A stretch of DNA of 64,000 nt, from positions 1,240,001-1,304,000 of the forward strand of contig NZ_CP011144.1 in the NCBI RefSeq assembly GCF_000972865.1, in the 5' to 3' direction. The translations under genes were made by a program, and so were the position numbers. The first letter of the stretch is position 1. Each line of letters opens with the position of its first letter. Under the pieces are notes generated by a model. It did not search any database and was not told the DNA's origin. It saw nothing but the letters and a program-made list of their open reading frames with translations. The DNA comes from Pseudoxanthomonas suwonensis. Its GTDB lineage: Bacteria > Pseudomonadota > Gammaproteobacteria > Xanthomonadales > Xanthomonadaceae. Of the stretch, positions 59,994 to 64,000 are shown piece after piece.

Positions 59994-61931
59994 TCAGCGG
60001 GACGGACCGCGGCTGTGGCCCAGTTCCCAAGAAACCCGGCCGCCACGAATGGTTGCCGAGAGTCTCTGGCCGAGACGCTGCTCAATCACCGGCCGCCACG
60101 GCACGAGGCTGAACTGGCGGCCGTCCTGCAACAGGGCGTAGCGGCCGCTGGCGAGCTGCACGCTGCGATCGTAGATGCCCATGACGCGCTCGCCCTTCGC
60201 CACCGGGCGGTGCGCCAAGCCGGTTTCGGTGGCGACGGTGTTGGCGGCGCGTTCGAGTTCACAGTTGCGCAGGGTGGCGAGCAGGTTGCGCGCGAGGATG
60301 ACGCGCTGGCCGCGGCGTTCGGCGAAGCCCTGCTCGACCAGGAAGTCGGCGCGCTGCTGTAGCGCCGTGCGCACCGCGCCGGAGAATCCGTGATCGCCGA
60401 AGTGGGTGTCGCCGGCGACCAGCTGCTTGTCCAGCCAGGTGGCGCCGAGGGCACGGACCTGCCGCTCCACCGGGAGGTGTGAGTGCAGCCGCACCGGCAC
60501 CCCGCCATCGCGCTTCTGATCGTACTGCCGCCCGAGTTCGGGCAGGTTCGCCGGGACGCGCCAGACGCCTTCGGCCTCGCGCTCGACGATCCCGGCGCGG
60601 CGCAGGGCTTCGAGGCGGCGGACGTGGTTCTCGACGAGCCAGCCCGGGTCTTCGCCGTCCAGGTACTGCGCCACGACGGACAGGAAATGGTCCGTGCGGA
60701 ACCTGCCGTCGACGCTGAGATCGGCAATGCTCTTGTCCACGTCGCGCTGGTTTGAGCCGTGCGTCGCGACCACCGCCCCGACCGGGTACTGCGCCAGCTC
60801 GACCTTCGGCGGCAGCGGGACGTAGTGCGCCTTGCCGTCGGTGCCGTCGATGACGAGGTAGCCACGTTCGTAAAGTTCGTTCATCAGCCCCTTGGCAACG
60901 ACCCGGCCAGTAATCGGCGGCGCGTCCTCGTCGGGCGTCCGGATCGCCAGTTCGCGCGGGAGTTCGCGCATGGCGTGCTGCATCGTGCGAATGATGTCTC
61001 CGCGCTCGCCCATCGCGCGCAGCACGGGCTCGGCGTCCTCGCGCAGGTGCCATTCGCCGGGCGTGGTTTCCTGCGCGAGGCCCATCCGCTGCAGGTGGTG
61101 CAGCCTGCCGATGAGGGGGCTGCGCTGCGGGTGTTCGACGAGCCGTTCCAGACGGATCACGCCCTGGCCCACCTCGCGTTGCAGGGTGCGGTCGAGGCCT
61201 GTCCAGCGCTCCTGCTCCACCTCCCGCTGCTGCGACCGCTGGATCTCGCGTTCGCTGCGCGGGCCGAGCCACTGCGTCGCCAGTTCGCTGGCACGTTCGC
61301 GCATGCCGTGGGAGATGTAGTCGCGGGAGATGATGAGGTCGCGGCCGGTGTCGTCCTTGCCGCGCAGGACGATGTGAGTATGCGGGTTGTCGGTGTTCCA
61401 GTGATCCACCGCGACCCACTCCAGGCGCGTGCCGAGATCGGCCTCCATCCGGGTCATGAGCTGGCGGGTGTAGCTGCGCAGGTCGCCGAGCTGTTCGGCA
61501 TCCTCGGCGGAGACGATGAAGCGGAATTGGTGGCGATCCCCGCGGCCGCGCTGCTCGAAGGCGGTCAGGTCGGCGTCGTCGGTCTCCGGGCCGTAGGCGC
61601 GGCCGGGTTCGCCGTCGCGGCCGACGCCCTCGCGCTGGATGTAGCGCAAGTGGGTGGGGGTCGAACGGGCGCCGGCCTTCTCGAGGTTCACGAGCCGCGT
61701 TTTCACGATGACGCGGCGTGCGTTGGGCGGCAGGCCGCGGCCGGTGAAGCGCGCGGCGACGTGGCCGCGGCCGAGGCGTGCGCCGGGGCGCATGGCTGCT
61801 TTGCGCGCGGCTGCGCTGCCGCCCTTGTTGATCTCCTTCAAGACCTGCGAGACGAACTTGGGCTCGGTCTTCGGACGCTCGCGCGGCGGACTTGGGCGCA
61901 GGCGGAAGTCATCGTCATCGCGGCCGGTCAT
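59994..61931 (-). CDS. rlxS: VirD2-like relaxase with DUF3363 domain
   Basis: Nicks the element at oriT and pilots the strand into the recipient. The 645-residue product has the relaxase core with candidate catalytic Tyr97 in THLRYIQREG and the metal-binding histidines in NPHTHIVLRG (His184, His186), followed by the long DUF3363 region. GGAG eight bases before the ATG at 61931 fixes the start. It is the same gene as rlxS of Tn4371-type ICEs, with traF and DUF2840 upstream on the same strand. Confidence 0.93.
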   Translation of the reverse strand: MTGRDDDDFRLRPSPPRERPKTEPKFVSQVLKEINKGGSAAARKAAMRPGARLGRGHVAARFTGRGLPPNARRVIVKTRLVNLEKAGARSTPTHLRYIQREGVGRDGEPGRAYGPETDDADLTAFEQRGRGDRHQFRFIVSAEDAEQLGDLRSYTRQLMTRMEADLGTRLEWVAVDHWNTDNPHTHIVLRGKDDTGRDLIISRDYISHGMRERASELATQWLGPRSEREIQRSQQREVEQERWTGLDRTLQREVGQGVIRLERLVEHPQRSPLIGRLHHLQRMGLAQETTPGEWHLREDAEPVLRAMGERGDIIRTMQHAMRELPRELAIRTPDEDAPPITGRVVAKGLMNELYERGYLVIDGTDGKAHYVPLPPKVELAQYPVGAVVATHGSNQRDVDKSIADLSVDGRFRTDHFLSVVAQYLDGEDPGWLVENHVRRLEALRRAGIVEREAEGVWRVPANLPELGRQYDQKRDGGVPVRLHSHLPVERQVRALGATWLDKQLVAGDTHFGDHGFSGAVRTALQQRADFLVEQGFAERRGQRVILARNLLATLRNCELERAANTVATETGLAHRPVAKGERVMGIYDRSVQLASGRYALLQDGRQFSLVPWRPVIEQRLGQRLSATIRGGRVSWELGHSRGPSR

Positions 61932-62273
61932 GACCGTGACTCCGGTAGAGCTGAGGCAAACTCAGCGCTCGCCGTCGTGTTGCACAGTAACGACGTGCCG
62001 CAATCGGTGCCGCAGGGGTGCCGAAACCGGCGTCGGTGGCTTCCAGGCGCGTGCCGCGCCGACCCCGTGTGCAGACTCGCTTTTCGCGGAACACAGTGCC
62101 GCGACCTTTTACCTTGCCCTGCTTTTCGCTTTTGTGCATCACCGCCAACCTCCCGTTCGCCAGACCAACCCGACCGCACCACCACCGCATTCCCGACGAC
62201 AAGCCGCGCGTTCCGCAGGCGACGTTGCGCACGGCGCGACCGCCGCGTTCGCTACGCACGCGCCGCCGCACGT
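61932..62273 (-). other. 342-bp gap upstream of the relaxase, candidate oriT region with a doubtful small ORF
   Basis: No established gene family is seen. A minus-strand frame at 61915-62139 begins MHKSEKQGKVKGRG behind GGGAGG, encodes 74 Arg/Lys-rich residues and runs 17 bp into the relaxase gene; it may be spurious. The place directly upstream of a relaxase gene is where oriT often lies, but no nic consensus was recognised. Confidence 0.35.
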
Positions 62274-62789
62274 TCACTGTCGCCACGGCCGCGCCCGGCC
62301 GATCACGTCGGCCGCAGGCACGGGGCCGTAGTAGCGGCTGTCGAACGACGCGGGGTGCGCGGTGCTGAGCAGGAACAGTTCGCCGTCCGCGAGGCGCCGG
62401 CACTGCCGCCACTGCGGCAGCGGGCGCTGCCAGCGGTCGGCGCGCAGCGCCACCGCGGCAGGCACGCCGTCGATGCGGACGATGCCGCCGCGCACGCACA
62501 CCTGCTGAGGCGACACGGCGCCGATGCGCTTGAGCAGCGGCACAGTCGCCGGCAGGTAGCCGCGTTGGTCGGCGAGTTCGGCAACATCCGCCGGCAGGCG
62601 CGTCAGCACCAGGTCGCCAGCGCGCAGCGCGGCGGCCGGTTCGACGCGATACCAGCCGACCGGCACGCTGTCGGAGGCGTTGTAGACGATGCGCAGCCGC
62701 GGCGTCGCGAACGCGGCGACGGCCAGCGCGGCGACGCCGAAGGCGGATGCCAGCGCGAGGCCGAGCCGTGCTCGCGCCCGCGGCGTCAT
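62274..62789 (-). CDS. traF: TraF-like S26 family conjugation peptidase
   Basis: Inner-membrane serine peptidase that, in RP4, cyclises the TrbC pilin. The 171-residue product has an N-terminal membrane helix (ALASAFGVAALAVAAFATP), the catalytic-Ser region YNASDSVPVGWYRVEP, PLLKRIGAVSPQQVCVRGG with the general-base Lys and the C-terminal SFDSRYYGPVPAADVIGRA typical of S26. It overlaps the DUF2840 stop by 4 bp. Confidence 0.92.
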   Translation of the reverse strand: MTPRARARLGLALASAFGVAALAVAAFATPRLRIVYNASDSVPVGWYRVEPAAALRAGDLVLTRLPADVAELADQRGYLPATVPLLKRIGAVSPQQVCVRGGIVRIDGVPAAVALRADRWQRPLPQWRQCRRLADGELFLLSTAHPASFDSRYYGPVPAADVIGRARPWRQ

Positions 62790-63319
62790 TGCAGCGTCCT
62801 GCCCGACTGCCAGACGGCGTGCCGCGCGGCGGTGTAGTCGGGCAACGGATGGCGCGCGGCGAGGCGTTCGCCGAGCAGGCGCCAGTACGCGGGTGCGGCG
62901 TCCGCCGGGTCGATGCCGAGCGAGGCGATGGCGTCGATCTTCGGCAGGACGGCGCGCACCTCGCGCGGGCCCTCGGCGCGCAGCAGCACGCCGACGCCGG
63001 GGTCAATGCCGTGGATGCGCTGCAGCGGCTCGCGCAGCGTGCCGGCCTGCAGCACCAGCAACTGCCAGCGCGACGGCCCCCAGTCGTCGGCTTCCCAGCG
63101 CAGTCGCGCGAAGCGTGCGCCGGGCAGGAAGGCGGCGATGCGCCGCGTGCCGTCGAGCGCCAGCTCGCGCACGGGGCGACCGAAGCGCAGCGAGACGACG
63201 AACAGGCGCGGCACGTGGACGAGCGCGACCCGCGTCAGCGGCGCGTCGGACGACAGCGCCTGCGGCCGGTTCTCGCGCGGCGGCGGCGGTGCGGAAATGT
63301 CGTGCGGCTGTGCGTTCAC
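62786..63319 (-). CDS. DUF2840 domain protein
   Basis: Function unknown, but always found next to traF in this ICE family. The 177-residue product begins with GTG at 63319 and has a Pro-rich lead, the core TRVALVHVPRLFVVSLRFGR, RWEADDWGPSRWQLLVLQAG and GVGVLLRAEGPREV, then a helical C-terminus. Translation is coupled to traF. A supporting role in pilin processing is only inference. Confidence 0.85.
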   Translation of the reverse strand: MNAQPHDISAPPPPRENRPQALSSDAPLTRVALVHVPRLFVVSLRFGRPVRELALDGTRRIAAFLPGARFARLRWEADDWGPSRWQLLVLQAGTLREPLQRIHGIDPGVGVLLRAEGPREVRAVLPKIDAIASLGIDPADAAPAYWRLLGERLAARHPLPDYTAARHAVWQSGRTLQ

Positions 63320-63331
63320 GGTGCAGCCTGC

Positions 63332-63640
63332 CTAGCGCCCACGCGCCGCAAGGCGTGCGCGGCGCGCGGCGTACTCGGGGTCGAACGTGGCCTCGAACGT
63401 GCGCGTATCGGCCCACGCCACCAGGTCTTCGACTGCGTACATCACGCGGCGCCCGAACTTGCGGAAGCGCGGCCCGCCACCGATGACGCGCAGCTTCTCC
63501 AGCGTGCGCGGCGACAGCCGCAGGAACGCGGCGGCTTCGTCGTTGGTGAGGTAGCGGCGCGGCACTTTCTCGATCGGCGGCGCCGTCGATGAAGCGCATG
63601 CAGGCGCGTATCCACTCGGGTGTGAAACAGGGCGTCGCAT
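63332..63640 (-). CDS. Helix-turn-helix (excisionase/MerR-like) protein
   Basis: Small DNA-binding protein. The 102-residue product has the HTH_17-type pattern YLTNDEAAAFLRLSPRTLEK, then RVIGGGPRFRKFGRRVMYAV and EDLVAWADTRTFEAT. GGAGG six bases before the ATG at 63640 decides the start against the longer frame. It lies 12 bp ahead of the DUF2840 gene, as in other Tn4371-type elements, and probably regulates the maintenance and processing genes. Confidence 0.85.
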   Translation of the reverse strand: MRRPVSHPSGYAPACASSTAPPIEKVPRRYLTNDEAAAFLRLSPRTLEKLRVIGGGPRFRKFGRRVMYAVEDLVAWADTRTFEATFDPEYAARRARLAARGR

Positions 63641-63756
63641 GGGTATCCTCCATCGCTTCATGGCGGCGACAGTGCGATCGCCGCGGGGTGGATGCAGGTT
63701 CGGAAGCCGCCGGCGTTGGATGCAGGGCCGTTCTGAGCGGCAGCGAAGCCGTCCCC

Positions 63757-64000
63757 CTACCGGCGCGGATGCAGCAGGCGGCGATAGCCGCCCTGCATCA
63801 GCCGGCGTCCACGCGCGATCAGGCGCCGCACATGCGCGCGGAGCTGGCCGTCGCTGTACCAGCGTTCGGCCACGACCTCGGCGCCATACAGCACCTCGGC
63901 CACCTTCCGCTGCGATGCGCCGGACTGCACGCCGTCGAGCGCCTGCAAGGTGCGCAGGTGCAGCAGCGCCGTGCGGCCTGGTCGATCACGAGCCACGCCG
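63757..64000 (-). CDS. DUF2285 domain protein, cut by the window edge
   Basis: Only the C-terminal 81 or so residues are present; the reading frame is open to base 64000. The visible part, LRTLQALDGVQSGASQRKVA followed by EVLYGAEVVAERWYSDGQLR and GRRLMQGGYRRLL, is the DUF2285 signature, usually the second half of a protein of about 250 residues. A GTG at 63996 is probably internal and not the true start. The gene accompanies the HTH gene in this ICE type. Confidence 0.8.
   Translation of the reverse strand, partial: GVARDRPGRTALLHLRTLQALDGVQSGASQRKVAEVLYGAEVVAERWYSDGQLRAHVRRLIARGRRLMQGGYRRLLHPRR

Larger units (their letters stand above)
33021..64000. mobile_element. Integrative and conjugative element, Tn4371-like core, left end and most of body
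   Basis: A tyrosine integrase begins 190 bp past a tRNA gene. It is followed by cargo genes, a full trb/tra mating-pair operon (TrbB to TrbI plus TraG), an EexN exclusion lipoprotein, a LysR regulator, a DUF3363 relaxase, a TraF-like peptidase, DUF2840, an HTH protein and a DUF2285 protein. This order matches Tn4371-family ICEs. The expected partition and replication genes and attR would lie beyond 64000. The left limit is placed at the tRNA 3' end by inference; the right limit is not visible. Confidence 0.9.

Overview
The window is a contiguous piece of a high-GC gammaproteobacterial chromosome. The gene order (groES-groEL, cutA, dsbD, aroQ, accB-accC, prmA, a DUF3426 gene, fis, purH, purD) and the two abundant palindromic intergenic repeat families point to the Xanthomonadaceae/Lysobacteraceae (Lysobacter, Luteimonas, Pseudoxanthomonas or close relatives). 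The genus is an inference from gene content only.

Positions 1-33020 are core chromosome. The genes here cover protein folding and redox (groESL with a degenerate CIRCE, cutA, a DsbD with a doubled N-terminal domain, a TlpA-like protein), fatty-acid and aromatic precursor synthesis (accBC, aroQ), purine synthesis (purH, purD), regulation (fis, prmA), and a run of single-function genes: GNAT, M20 amidohydrolase, MgtC/DUF4010, DOPA-dioxygenase family, MFS-acyltransferase fusion, CD225 and DUF2752 membrane proteins, AmpE, NudC, ErpA, bactofilin, DUF6776 and DUF4126. A two-gene signalling operon follows (a REC/degenerate GGDEF/degenerate EAL protein and a hybrid kinase with an HPt domain). Next come the bacterioferritin pair bfr-bfd, rppH and a tRNA-Met(CAT). 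Two REP-like palindrome families (A, core GAGCCGGGTTCAGCCGG; B, core CCCGCGNAGGCGGGGATCCA) fill most intergenic spaces.

From the 3' end of the tRNA-Met to the window edge (33021-64000) lies most of an integrative and conjugative element. Its core resembles the Tn4371 family: a tyrosine integrase beside the tRNA, a compact minus-strand conjugation operon (traG, RHH regulator, trbB-C-D-E-J-L-F-G-I, DUF2274, AlpA), an EexN exclusion lipoprotein, a LysR regulator, a VirD2-like relaxase with DUF3363, a TraF-like S26 peptidase, DUF2840, an HTH protein and the start of a DUF2285 protein. The right end (rep/par genes and attR) lies outside the window.

The element carries three cargo blocks. (1) An antitoxin/RES-domain toxin pair follows the integrase. 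(2) A three-gene minus-strand cassette HNH - AAA ATPase - HNH resembles Septu (PtuAB) but has a long N-terminal extension on the ATPase and an additional HNH-like protein; it is the best candidate for an undescribed defence system. (3) A cell-surface signalling and import module sits between the LysR gene and the relaxase: ECF sigma factor, FecR anti-sigma, STN-domain TonB-dependent transducer and a secreted S9 serine hydrolase resembling lasso-peptide isopeptidases, plus an orphan 93-residue protein. No lasso precursor, B or C biosynthetic gene is visible, so the module looks like a stand-alone uptake and opening system for a foreign peptide. Its receptor barrel and hydrolase genes are clearly lower in GC than the sigma/anti-sigma genes, indicating a mosaic origin.
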